Assembly (NCBI GenBank): GCA_024508855.1
Contig: JANINJ010000025.1
Coordinates: 1 to 51,998 of the forward strand
DNA length: 51,998 bases
Origin: Xanthobacteraceae bacterium
GTDB lineage: Bacteria; Pseudomonadota; Alphaproteobacteria; Rhizobiales; Xanthobacteraceae
Direction: 5' to 3'
Shown: in pieces, positions 42,251-49,934 of the stretch
Layout: the number at the start of each line of letters is the position of its first letter
Numbering within the stretch: the first letter of the stretch is position 1
The notes under the pieces: model-generated
The model's input: the letters and a program-made list of their open reading frames with translations, nothing else
Database searches by the model: none
What the model was told of the DNA's origin: nothing
Translations under genes and position numbers: made by a program

Positions 42251-43126
42251 ATGAACCAGTTTCACGGCGTTTATCCCTATCTCGTCTCACCTCTCGATGC
42301 CGCCGGCAAGGTGCGCGCCGACGTGTTGGGGCGGCTGTGCGATGACCTCATCAAATCCGGCGTGCATGGCCTGACGCCGCTCGGTTCGACCGGCGAGTTC
42401 GCCTATCTCGACCGCGACCAGCGAATGGCGGTCGCGCAGGCGACGATCGAGGCCGCACAACGCCGCGTGCCGGTGATCGTCGGCGTCAGTTCGACCTCGA
42501 CCGCAGATGCGGTCGCGCAAGCGCGATCCTGTCAGCACCTCGGCGCCGACGGCATCCTTGCGATCCTGGAGGCCTACTTTCCGCTCAAGGATGGGCAGGT
42601 CGAATCCTATTTCCGCGCTATCGCCGATGCTGTCGACATTCCCGTGGTGATGTACACCAATCCGCAATTCCAGCGATCGGACCTCACGCTGGATGTGATC
42701 GCGCGGCTCGCACAGCATCCGCGGATCAATTACATCAAGGATGCTTCGACCAATACCGGCCGGCTGCTGTCGATCATGAATCGTTGCGGCGACGACCTGC
42801 AGGTGTTTTCGGCATCCGCGCATATTCCGGCCGCCGTGATGCTGATCGGCGGCGCCGGATGGATGGCTGGTCCGGCCTGTATCGCGCCACGTCAGAGCGT
42901 CGCATTGTACGAGCTCTGCAAGGCCGGGCGTTGGGACGAAGCGCTGGCCCTGCAGCGCAAGCTATGGCGACTCAATGAGGCCTTCGCGCGATTCAATCTC
43001 GCGGCCTGCATCAAGGCCGGACTCGCCATCCAGGGTTACGAGGTCGGCGATCCAGTCGCCCCGCAATCGCCATTGAGTGCGGAAGACCGCAAAGTTGTCG
43101 AAGCTGTGTTGCGGGATATCGCCTAG
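42251..43126 (+). CDS. Dihydrodipicolinate synthase/N-acetylneuraminate lyase family protein
   Basis: A 291-residue class I aldolase of the DapA/NanA family. The Schiff-base lysine is Lys163 (INYIKDAST) and the catalytic tyrosine Tyr135 (VVMYTNP). [14 protein letters not shown] is the substrate-carboxylate loop. Diverse family members act in lysine synthesis, sugar-acid and aromatic breakdown; being next to a LysR regulator and a molybdenum hydroxylase rather than lysine genes, it is probably not the housekeeping DapA. The ATG at 42251 begins the homology. Confidence 0.82.
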   Translation: MNQFHGVYPYLVSPLDAAGKVRADVLGRLCDDLIKSGVHGLTPLGSTGEFAYLDRDQRMAVAQATIEAAQRRVPVIVGVSSTSTADAVAQARSCQHLGADGILAILEAYFPLKDGQVESYFRAIADAVDIPVVMYTNPQFQRSDLTLDVIARLAQHPRINYIKDASTNTGRLLSIMNRCGDDLQVFSASAHIPAAVMLIGGAGWMAGPACIAPRQSVALYELCKAGRWDEALALQRKLWRLNEAFARFNLAACIKAGLAIQGYEVGDPVAPQSPLSAEDRKVVEAVLRDIA

Positions 43127-43198
43127 GTCGTTCGCCGTGAACTTCGTGCCAGACAACCGATTGTATTTCCATCATTTGAGTTCGTTGAAGGAAGCTCC

Positions 43199-45526
43199 AT
43201 GAATATCCTGCCCGGCAATATGCGCTTCGGCGCGGGCCAGCCCGTCAAGCGTCTCGAAGACCAGCGCCTGCTGACAGGACGCGGAAAATATATCGACGAC
43301 AAGCCCGCGGATGGCGCGTTGTGGCTGGTGTTGTTGCGATCGCCCCATGCGCACGCACGGATTCGCGCGATCGACACGGACGACGCGCGCGCCATCGCCG
43401 GTGTGGAAACGATCGTCACGGGCGCCGATCTGATTGCTGACGATATTGGCACCATCCCCACTTTGATGATCTTCAAACGGCCGGACGGTTCCGACATGAA
43501 GGTGCCGCCGCGCCGGTTGCTTGCGCATGACGTTGTCCGCTTCACGGGCGAAGCTGTTGCCGCGGTGGTCGCGACGTCGCAGGCCATTGCGCAAGCGGCG
43601 GTCGAGGCGATTTCGGTGGATTATGAAATCCTGCCGTCGGTGTCCGATCCTGTCGCGGCAATCGCGCCGGATGCGCCTGCGGTATGGCCCGATGCGCCGG
43701 ACAATATTGCCGCTGCCATGAGCTATGGCGACGCAGCGGAAGTGGAGAAGGTTTTCGCTGCCGCCAGGCATGTCGTGTCGCTCGAAGTTGTGAGCCAGCG
43801 GCTGGTGCCGTCGGCGATGGAGCCGCGCAGCACGATCGCCGAGATCGAGAAGCAGACCGGGCGGCTGGTTCTGCACGTGCAATCGCAGACCCCGACCTCG
43901 ACCCGCGACCTGTTGGCCGAAGCGATCCTCAAGCGCCCGAAGGAAAGCGTGCACGTTCGCGTCGGCGATCTCGGTGGCGGCTTCGGCCAGAAGACCGGTC
44001 TCTATCCCGAAGACGGCATCGTGGCCTATGCAGCGGTCAAACTCGGCCGCAAGATACGCTGGCGCGGCGAGCGCACCGACGAATTCGTCGGCGGCACGCA
44101 TGGCCGCGATCTGACCTCGACCGGCGAGTTCGCGCTGGACGAGAAGGGCCGCGTGCAGGCGTTCCGCGTGCGCTCGATCGGCGGCACCGGCGCTTACCTG
44201 ACCGGCACCGGCGCGATTATTCCGCTGGTACTCGGTCCGTTCGTTGCGACCGGCGTTTACGATCTGCCGCTGGTTCATTTCGACATCAAGGCGGTGATGA
44301 CGAACACCGCGCCGGTCGGCGCTTATCGCGGCGCCGGGCGGCCGGAAGCGGTGTTCATCGTGGAGCGCCTGATGGATGCCGCCGCACGACAACTCGGCAT
44401 GGATCCGCGCGCGATCCGCAAGGCCAACTTCATCAAGCCCGCGCAATTGCCGTACACCAACGCCGCGGGTCAGGTTTACGACAGCGGCGCCTTCGCACAC
44501 ATGCTCGATCGCGCCACCAAGCTTGCGGACTGGGATGGATATGCCGCGCGCAAGAGAGCCGCGACCAAGAAGGGCCTGCTCTACGGCCGCGGCCTGACCA
44601 GCTATATCGAGTGGACCGGCGGCCGCGCGCATACCGAAAGCGTCAGCCTGCATGCTACGGCTGAGGGCCGCATCGTATTGTATTCCGGCACGCAGGCGAT
44701 GGGGCAGGGACTTGAGACTAGCTACGCGCAGATGATTGCCGCATCGCTCGGCGTTTCGATCGACAAGATCGACGTGGTGCAAGGCGACACCGATCTGGCG
44801 CAGGGTTTCGGCAGCGTCGGTTCGCGTTCGCTGTTCGTCGGCGGAACGGCCGTCGCGGTATCGACGACGGACCTGATCGCGAAAGCGCGCGAGAAAGCGT
44901 CGCATGTTCTCGAAACCTCGGTCGAGGATATCGAGTACGTCGACGGCTGGCTCACGGTGGTCGGCACCGATCGCCGCGTTTCGCTGTTCGAGATTGCCAA
45001 AGACGAGAAGGGCGCGCGGCTCAGCGTCGACAGCACCGGCGAAGTGGACGGGCCGAGTTGGCCAAACGGCGTCCACATCTGCGAGGTGGAGATCGATCCC
45101 GAGACCGGTATCACCAACGTGGTGAAATACACCACGGTCGACGACGTCGGTGTCGCGGTCAATCCGATGCTGGTCGCCGGGCAGGTTCATGGCGGCGTCG
45201 CGCAGGGTATCGGGCAGGCGTTGTATGAAGGCGTCGCCTACAGCGCCGAGGGACAGCTGCTGACCGCGACCTATCAGGATTACTGCATCCCTCGCGCCAG
45301 CGACGTGCCGTCGATCGAGGTCACGCTGGATGGTTCCGCACCGTGCCGGACCAATCCGCTCGGCGCCAAAGGATGCGGCGAATCCGGTGCGATCGGCGGA
45401 CCGCCCTGCATCACCAATGGCGTGATGGACGCGCTCAGCCCGCTCGGCATTAAGACGCTGCAGACGCCGCTGTCGCCGATCAAGGTCTGGCAGGCCATTC
45501 GGGACGCGCGTTCCGCACAGGCTTGA
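43199..45526 (+). CDS. Xanthine dehydrogenase-family molybdopterin-binding subunit (no neighbouring partner subunits)
   Basis: A 775-residue molybdenum hydroxylase large subunit, clearly a paralogue of the one at 3823-6198. It has RFGAGQPVKRLEDQRLLTGRGKYIDD at the start, VGDLGGGFGQKTGLYPED near residue 260, GAYRGAGRPEAV near residue 375 and GCGESGAIGGPP with catalytic Glu728. The CO dehydrogenase Cys loop is absent. No FAD or 2Fe-2S subunit gene is adjacent, so it must borrow them from elsewhere or work in another arrangement. The ATG at 43199 follows AAGGAAGCTCC. It follows the DapA-family gene by 72 bases, perhaps in the same transcript. Confidence 0.85.
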   Translation: MNILPGNMRFGAGQPVKRLEDQRLLTGRGKYIDDKPADGALWLVLLRSPHAHARIRAIDTDDARAIAGVETIVTGADLIADDIGTIPTLMIFKRPDGSDMKVPPRRLLAHDVVRFTGEAVAAVVATSQAIAQAAVEAISVDYEILPSVSDPVAAIAPDAPAVWPDAPDNIAAAMSYGDAAEVEKVFAAARHVVSLEVVSQRLVPSAMEPRSTIAEIEKQTGRLVLHVQSQTPTSTRDLLAEAILKRPKESVHVRVGDLGGGFGQKTGLYPEDGIVAYAAVKLGRKIRWRGERTDEFVGGTHGRDLTSTGEFALDEKGRVQAFRVRSIGGTGAYLTGTGAIIPLVLGPFVATGVYDLPLVHFDIKAVMTNTAPVGAYRGAGRPEAVFIVERLMDAAARQLGMDPRAIRKANFIKPAQLPYTNAAGQVYDSGAFAHMLDRATKLADWDGYAARKRAATKKGLLYGRGLTSYIEWTGGRAHTESVSLHATAEGRIVLYSGTQAMGQGLETSYAQMIAASLGVSIDKIDVVQGDTDLAQGFGSVGSRSLFVGGTAVAVSTTDLIAKAREKASHVLETSVEDIEYVDGWLTVVGTDRRVSLFEIAKDEKGARLSVDSTGEVDGPSWPNGVHICEVEIDPETGITNVVKYTTVDDVGVAVNPMLVAGQVHGGVAQGIGQALYEGVAYSAEGQLLTATYQDYCIPRASDVPSIEVTLDGSAPCRTNPLGAKGCGESGAIGGPPCITNGVMDALSPLGIKTLQTPLSPIKVWQAIRDARSAQA

Positions 45527-45687
45527 AATTGTGTTGGCGGAAGCGAATGTTACCGCCACGGCGCACCAGCGGGGCTGACGATGTGGCAACAGGCCGCGTT
45601 TAGGGTATGCTCGCGAAACGGAATGAGCCGTGCAGTGCAAGCTGCCGGGCTCACATCGTTATTGCAGTCGTATGACAGGAGATATTG

Positions 45688-46371
45688 ATGCGTCGACTTC
45701 TGACGGTCTTGGCAACCCTCGCGACACTGAGTCTGACCAATTGCGGCTATAACGCTATCCAGACCAATGACGAGCAGGTCAAATCGAGTTGGTCCGAAGT
45801 CGTCAATCAATATCAGCGCCGCGCCGATCTGGTGCCCAATCTCGTCAATTCGGTGAAGGGCTTCGCCCAGCAGGAAAAGGATGTCTTGCTCGGCGTCACC
45901 AATGCGCGCGCCAAGGTCGGCAGCCTTCAGGTCTCGCCGGAAACGCTCAACGATCCCGCCGCGTTCAACAAGTTCCAGCAGGCGCAGGGCGAACTCTCCA
46001 GCGCGCTGTCGCGCTTGCTGGTCGTGACCGAGAATTATCCGCAGCTGAAGTCCGACGCGCTGTTCCGCGATCTGATGTCGCAGCTTGAAGGCACCGAGAA
46101 CCGCATCACCGTAGCGCGCAATCGCTACATCAAGTCGGTGCAGGATTATAACGTTACGGTCCGTTCGTTCCCGTCGAACCTGACGGCGATGATGTTCGGT
46201 TACAAGGAGAAGCCGAACTTCACCGTCGACAACGAGAAGGCGATTTCGACGGCGCCGAAGGTCGACTTCAATGCGCCGGCCCCCGCTGCACCGGCTCCTG
46301 CCGCTCCGGCTCCTGCGCCCGCACCGGCGACACCGGCTCCTGCAACTCCCGCGCCCCAACCGGCAAAATAG
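45688..46371 (+). CDS. lemA: LemA family protein, probable lipoprotein
   Basis: A 227-residue LemA protein. The N-terminus MRRLLTVLATLATLSLTNC resembles a lipoprotein signal with Cys19 as the anchor, although Asn at -1 is not ideal. The family core (SSWSEVVNQYQRRADLVPNLVNSVKGFAQQE and TNARAKVGSLQVS) is a long helical bundle. The last 40 residues are an alanine-proline repeat tail, longer than in most relatives. The ATG at 45688 has AGGAG upstream. It is followed by two TPM-domain genes, a common arrangement. Biological role remains poorly defined. Confidence 0.85.
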   Translation: MRRLLTVLATLATLSLTNCGYNAIQTNDEQVKSSWSEVVNQYQRRADLVPNLVNSVKGFAQQEKDVLLGVTNARAKVGSLQVSPETLNDPAAFNKFQQAQGELSSALSRLLVVTENYPQLKSDALFRDLMSQLEGTENRITVARNRYIKSVQDYNVTVRSFPSNLTAMMFGYKEKPNFTVDNEKAISTAPKVDFNAPAPAAPAPAAPAPAPAPATPAPATPAPQPAK

Positions 46372-46374
46372 CCG

Positions 46375-47265
46375 ATGACGCGCGGCCTGGTGGTGACGCG
46401 GACGGCGGCGGCAGCCGTTCTGGCCCTGATGCTGTGCTGGGCCTGGGCGGCGTTCGCCGACGTTGCCATTCCCGCATTGACCGGCCGCGTCGTCGACCAG
46501 ACCGCGACGCTGACGCCGGATCAGGCCGCCGCGCTCGAACAGAAGCTGAAGGCGTTCGAGGACCGAAAAGGCACGCAGATCGCCGTGCTGATCGTGCCGA
46601 CGACGGAGCCCGAAACCATCGAGCAGTTTTCCATTCGCGTGGCGGAAGCGTGGAAGATCGGGCGCAAGAAGATCGATGACGGCGCGCTGCTGGTTGTCGC
46701 CAAGAATGACCGGACGTTGCGCATCGAGGTCGGCTACGGCCTCGAGGGTGCGCTGACCGACGTCACCTCCAAGCGCATCATCGATGAGGTCATCGTACCG
46801 AAATTCCGCAACGGCGATTTCGCCGGCGGCATTTCGGATGGCGTCGATCGTATGATCAGCGTCGCCGACGGCGAGCCGCTGCCGCCGCCGGCCGCGCGCC
46901 GGCAACAAAGCTCTGGCGTTCTCGACAACCTTGAATCGATCATTCCGTTCGCCTTCATTGCCGTGCTGGTTCTTGGCGGCATTCTGCGGGCCGTGCTCGG
47001 GCGTTTGGTCGGCGCCATCGTGACCGGTGGCCTGGTGGGCCTGATCGCCTGGTTCTTCGTCGGCGCTTTGGCTGTTGCGATCATCACCGGGATCATCGCG
47101 TTTTTCTTCACGCTGGTGGGCGACAGCATTGCGACGACCGGCGGGGGTGGACGGGGCGGCGGCTGGTCGGGCGGCAGCGGCGGCGGTTTCTCGGGCGGGT
47201 CCGGCGGCGGCTTCAGCGGTGGCGGCGGCAGTTTCGGTGGCGGCGGCGCATCGGGGAGGTGGTGA
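46375..47265 (+). CDS. TPM-domain membrane protein (YgcG-like) with glycine-rich tail
   Basis: A 296-residue protein. A signal peptide (VVTRTAAAAVLALMLCWAWAAFA) is followed by a TPM domain (VVDQTATLTPDQAAALEQKLKAFEDRKGTQIAVLIVPTT through VGYGLEGALTDVTSKRIIDEVIVPKFRNGDFAGGI). Two or three hydrophobic segments lie around residues 185-245, and a glycine/serine-rich tail ends the protein. TPM proteins are periplasmic or membrane linked to stress and photosystem maintenance; no enzyme activity is certain. The start is 3 bases after the lemA stop. Confidence 0.87.
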   Translation: MTRGLVVTRTAAAAVLALMLCWAWAAFADVAIPALTGRVVDQTATLTPDQAAALEQKLKAFEDRKGTQIAVLIVPTTEPETIEQFSIRVAEAWKIGRKKIDDGALLVVAKNDRTLRIEVGYGLEGALTDVTSKRIIDEVIVPKFRNGDFAGGISDGVDRMISVADGEPLPPPAARRQQSSGVLDNLESIIPFAFIAVLVLGGILRAVLGRLVGAIVTGGLVGLIAWFFVGALAVAIITGIIAFFFTLVGDSIATTGGGGRGGGWSGGSGGGFSGGSGGGFSGGGGSFGGGGASGRW

Positions 47266-47267
47266 CG

Positions 47268-47765
47268 ATGGAAATCACGCGCATCGGCAAACACCTGATT
47301 GCGAACCGCTCCCGCGTCCGCAAGGCATTTCCGGACCCGGCGCTGCTCAATATCCAGCGCGCCATCAAGGCGAGCGAGGCGACGCACGCCGGCCAGATCC
47401 GCTTCGTGGTCGAAGGTGCGCTCGATGGCGTGCCGCTGTTCCGGGATCAGACCGCGCGGGCGCGGGCGCTGGATGTGTTCTCGCAATTGCGGATATGGGA
47501 CACCGCGCACAACAGCGGCGTGCTGATCTATCTGCTGCTCGCCGATCGCAAGGTCGAGATCGTCGCCGATCGCGGCATCAACGCAGCGGTGGGGCAGGCG
47601 ACGTGGGAAGACATCTGCGTCGCGATGGAGGCGGAGTTCAAGCAAGGCCATTTCGAGAGCGGCGTGCTGGCTGGCATCCGATCCGTCACGGACCATCTCG
47701 CGCGGCATTTTCCGCGTGGCGCTGGCAGCACTAACGAGCTGCCGGACAAGCCCGTGGTGTTGTAA
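47268..47765 (+). CDS. TPM-domain protein
   Basis: A 165-residue TPM-domain protein without a signal peptide. ITRIGKHLIANRSRVRKAFPDPALLNIQRAI precedes the core HAGQIRFVVEGALDG, and LIYLLLADRKVEIVADRGINAAVG is the family centre. The ATG at 47268 follows GGGGAGG by 9 bases and is 2 bases after the previous stop; the GTG codons before it overlap. It is coupled to the two genes upstream, giving a lemA-TPM-TPM operon, as in other alphaproteobacteria. Confidence 0.85.
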   Translation: MEITRIGKHLIANRSRVRKAFPDPALLNIQRAIKASEATHAGQIRFVVEGALDGVPLFRDQTARARALDVFSQLRIWDTAHNSGVLIYLLLADRKVEIVADRGINAAVGQATWEDICVAMEAEFKQGHFESGVLAGIRSVTDHLARHFPRGAGSTNELPDKPVVL

Positions 47766-47832
47766 GGCGCGAGTTAGGAAGCGGCGACGCTTCGCATTTA
47801 TCTTTGCGTATTACGTCACGCCACTCCCTGCC

Positions 47833-47869
47833 GTCGTCCCCGCGCAGGCGGGGACCCATAATCCCTGTG
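47833..47869 (+). repeat. Dispersed palindromic repeat, copy A
   Basis: A GTCGTCCCCGCGCAGGCGGGGACC-type core followed by CATAATCCCTGTG. The same 37 bases recur at 48767-48803, and the inverted form at 48859-48898. Confidence 0.85.
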
Positions 47870-47951
47870 TGAATGGTGATGGTGAGCGCTTCAACGACGC
47901 TTCACTCGCTCTGCATTCGCCACCGTGGAACGAGCGTCCTCTGCAACAATA

Positions 47952-47993
47952 GGCGACACGGAGTATGGGTCCCTGCCTTCGCAGGGACGACGG
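47952..47993 (-). repeat. Dispersed palindromic repeat, inverted diverged copy
   Basis: GGCGACACGGAGTATGGGTCC followed by CTGCCTTCGCAGGGACGACGG. It is the inverted relative of 48859-48898, with the arm sequences changed in a compensating way (GTCCCTGC/GCAGGGAC), so pairing is kept. Confidence 0.75.
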
Positions 47994-48028
47994 GGGTGAT
48001 GAACGGCAACGCTCCCACATACTCCATC

Positions 48029-48115
48029 GTCATCACCGGGCTTGTCCCGGTGATCCACGTCCTTGCGATGCGACTGCGAAAAGACGTGGATGGCCGGGAC
48101 GAGCCCGGCCATGAC
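48029..48115. repeat. Large inverted repeat, 33-nt arms
   Basis: Bases 48029-48061 (GTCATCACCGGGCTTGTCCC onward, ending CCACGTC) are nearly the reverse complement of 48083-48115. The few changes are mostly transitions. The 21-nt spacer is TTGCGATGCG-like. This is a typical dispersed alphaproteobacterial intergenic palindrome and would form a long hairpin in RNA. Confidence 0.8.
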
Positions 48116-48163
48116 GGAGGTTGGTGTCGTGCGCGAGCGCTCGCACGCTTGTCCGAATTGCCG

Positions 48164-48192
48164 TTGACAAAACCCGTATATGGGTTTATATT
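48164..48192 (+). promoter_or_regulatory. Near-consensus sigma70 promoter with a palindrome in its spacer
   Basis: TTGACA at 48164-48169 and TATATT at 48187-48192 are 17 bp apart, a near-perfect promoter. The spacer is almost entirely AAACCC-GTATAT-GGGTTT (48170-48187), a perfect 6+6 dyad that would cover the promoter when bound. The dyad ends on the first base of the -10. No ORF with a credible ribosome site follows, but a structured non-coding stretch does. Confidence 0.7.
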
Positions 48193-48198
48193 CCTAGA

Positions 48199-48715
48199 TA
48201 TCCCGCCTCACTGAGAGGGGCGGCTCGCGATCGTCACGGTCTGCGGGGCGGGATGCGGTGGACGTGAGGTGGCGTTCGAGGGCCGGAGCGTGAAAAGCGC
48301 CCCGGATGACGACCGCGCCACCCACGGACGGCGGAAGGCGTGGATCGTCCCGGCGCAGTTGCCCTGCGCCAGATGAGGCCGGGCCGGCCGCTGCGATCGG
48401 GGTCTCCCCGCAAGGGAGGCCGGGTCGTGGCGGCGGCAAGCGCAAGCCCGGCAAACGGTGGAAACCCGGAGCGTTCACCGGGGGCGCCACGCGGATACGC
48501 CGTCACTCCTCACCGCGTGCGGAACGCCGGATGCGTCCGGTGCTTTCGTGGCGACTACACTCGTGTGCTTACTAACTTTGCACACGAAGCTGCGGACGGA
48601 TCGCGCGTCCGGCGTTCCGCGCGCCCTCTCAAGGAAGAGGGCGGGACGTTCATCGCAAAGCTCGGGCGCAATCGCGTCGCGAGATCGCGAAGATGTGCCT
48701 GCAATCACTGCCGCT
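48199..48715 (+). ncRNA. Candidate structured non-coding RNA
   Basis: About 450-500 nt downstream of a strong promoter with no believable protein. Perfect nested arms are visible. GCGGAACGCCGGA at 48519-48531 pairs with 48608-48620. Inside it CGTCCG (48534-48539) pairs with CGGACG (48593-48598). Inside that TCGTGTGC (48561-48568) pairs with GCACACGA (48580-48587). Further hairpins are GGCGCAG/CTGCGCC at 48352-48370 and CGCCCTCT/AGAGGGCG at 48622-48643. The 3' limit is not defined; no U-tract terminator was found. It could instead be a degenerate repeat element. Confidence 0.5.
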
Positions 48716-48766
48716 GTTTGACATTCGAATCCGAGAATTGACGCACGCCGTCACCGCACCACCAGC

Positions 48767-48803
48767 GTCGTCCCCGCGCAGGCGGGGACCCATAATCCCT
48801 GTG
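48767..48803 (+). repeat. Dispersed palindromic repeat, copy B
   Basis: Identical in 37 bases to copy A at 47833-47869 (core GTCGTCCCCGCGCAGG followed by CATAATCCCTGTG). Confidence 0.85.
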
Positions 48804-48858
48804 GTTATGAGTAAGGGAATGCTTGCTACCCAAGGTCACCACCGCTGCCCGCATCATC

Positions 48859-48898
48859 GGCGACACGGCGTATGGGTCCCCGCCTGCGCGGGGACGAC
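48859..48898 (-). repeat. Dispersed palindromic repeat, inverted copy
   Basis: GGCGACACGGCGTATGGGTC then CCCGCCTGCGCGGGGACGAC: the same GC arm pair as copies A and B but reading in the opposite orientation, making a facing pair with 48767-48803. Confidence 0.8.
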
Positions 48899-48927
48899 GG
48901 TGATTGTGTGGTGACACGCGTGCGTCT

Positions 48928-48970
48928 CATCATCCGTCGAGGCGCGCTATGCGCGCACCTCGGGATGACG
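48928..48970. repeat. CGAGGCGCGC-type palindromic repeat
   Basis: CATCATCCGTCGAGGCGCGC, a TATGCGCGCACCTCG middle and a GGGATGACG end pair with each other to form a 40-nt stem-loop. It lies 24 bases downstream of the GST stop codon (on the minus strand) and may help terminate that transcript. Confidence 0.65.
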
Positions 48971-48993
48971 GGACCGGTGTGCGCTGTGGCGCC

Positions 48994-49605
48994 TTAAGCC
49001 TTCACCGACGGCCGTTCCGCGATGCGCTTGAACCACGCGGCGATGTTGTTGTTCGCCGCGTCCAGCGGCTGGCCGACTTGCTTGCCGAAATCGAGCCAGA
49101 CGTAGAGCATCATGTCGGCCAGCGTGAAGCGCGAGCCACAGATGAATTCCTTGCCCTGCATCTGCCCGTCGAGCCAGCGGAGGCGGTCGGCGGCGATTTT
49201 CTTCAGGCCGGGTGCGGCTTCCGGCACGCAGACGATGCGGTTCTGGAACAGCTTCAATCCTTCGGCGAAACGAAAGCCGTTGGTCAGGGGCTCGCAGATG
49301 TTGAGATCGATCCGCCGCGTCCACATCCGGCATTCGGCGCGCTCCTCGGCATTGCTTCCGATCAGCACCGGCGCAGGATGGGTTTCCTCGAGGTATTCGC
49401 AGATGACCAGAATCTCCGAAACATACTTGCCGTTGTCGAGTTCGAGCGCGGGCATCTGGCCGTGCGCATTACGCGCGAGATGCGCTTCCTGCCGGTTTTC
49501 ACCGGCCCTCAGATCGACGGTCTGTGTGGGAATGTTCAACCCCTTTTCGGCAATGAACATCCGGACCAGACGCGGGTTCGGACCGATCGAATCGTAAAGT
49601 TTCAT
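48994..49605 (-). CDS. Glutathione S-transferase family protein
   Basis: A 203-residue GST. The N-terminal thioredoxin-like domain includes MKLYDSIGPNPRLVRMFIAEKG and GQMPALELDNGKYVSEILVICEYLE, with the cis-Pro after Met (MPALEL) and the SE pair that binds glutathione. The C-terminal helical domain has GSRFTLADMMLYVWLDFG. The catalytic residue is likely Ser6 near the start (YDSIGPNP), an inference. Length is usual. It is single, flanked by repeats on one side and an unrelated divergent gene on the other. Confidence 0.88.
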   Translation of the reverse strand: MKLYDSIGPNPRLVRMFIAEKGLNIPTQTVDLRAGENRQEAHLARNAHGQMPALELDNGKYVSEILVICEYLEETHPAPVLIGSNAEERAECRMWTRRIDLNICEPLTNGFRFAEGLKLFQNRIVCVPEAAPGLKKIAADRLRWLDGQMQGKEFICGSRFTLADMMLYVWLDFGKQVGQPLDAANNNIAAWFKRIAERPSVKA

Positions 49606-49934
49606 GGTGGTGGTTCCCCGTGATGGGGCATTGCTTCAAGCGCAGCCCGTGTGGTGGTCTCGCCGCGCGAATTGAGAAGAGGCCGGTGTGACCGGTCCGC
49701 TTTGGCCTTCTGGCGTCGCTCCCTGCCGCCATGTTAACGGCGAAACCCCGCGAGGCAACGGGGGACCGAATGTCGCACGGCCGCCGCCCCGCGCGAGATG
49801 GCGTCCGTTCAGGTTCCGGTCATCAAGGCTTCGCCATAGTCGAAGGCCACAAAGCGCATGGTAACCATTTGGCAAGCAATAATGGTTACCAAAGTGTCAA
49901 TCCCATTTCAGGAAACCTGGCCGTGAGTGAGCAT
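49606..49934. other. Divergent region with a 10-bp inverted repeat
   Basis: 329 bases between GST and the coiled-coil protein gene. GGTAACCATT at 49860-49869 and AATGGTTACC at 49881-49890 are a perfect 10-bp dyad with an 11-base spacer, about 45 bp before the next gene and possibly an operator. It is followed by AAAGTG rather than a T-run, so it is not a terminator. Otherwise nothing is identified. Confidence 0.55.

Noticed and set aside
43172-45640. An 822-residue minus-strand open frame over the second molybdenum hydroxylase.
   Set aside because: Mirror-frame artefact of strong third-position GC bias; no homology, no ribosome site.
48181-48750. Short protein-coding genes in the repeat region.
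   Set aside because: Several open frames of 70-130 codons exist on both strands, but all are Arg/Pro/Ala-rich, overlap hairpins and lack ribosome sites.
47833-48898. CRISPR array suggested by repeated cores.
   Set aside because: Spacing is irregular, orientation alternates and the units are palindromic intergenic repeats; no cas gene is near.
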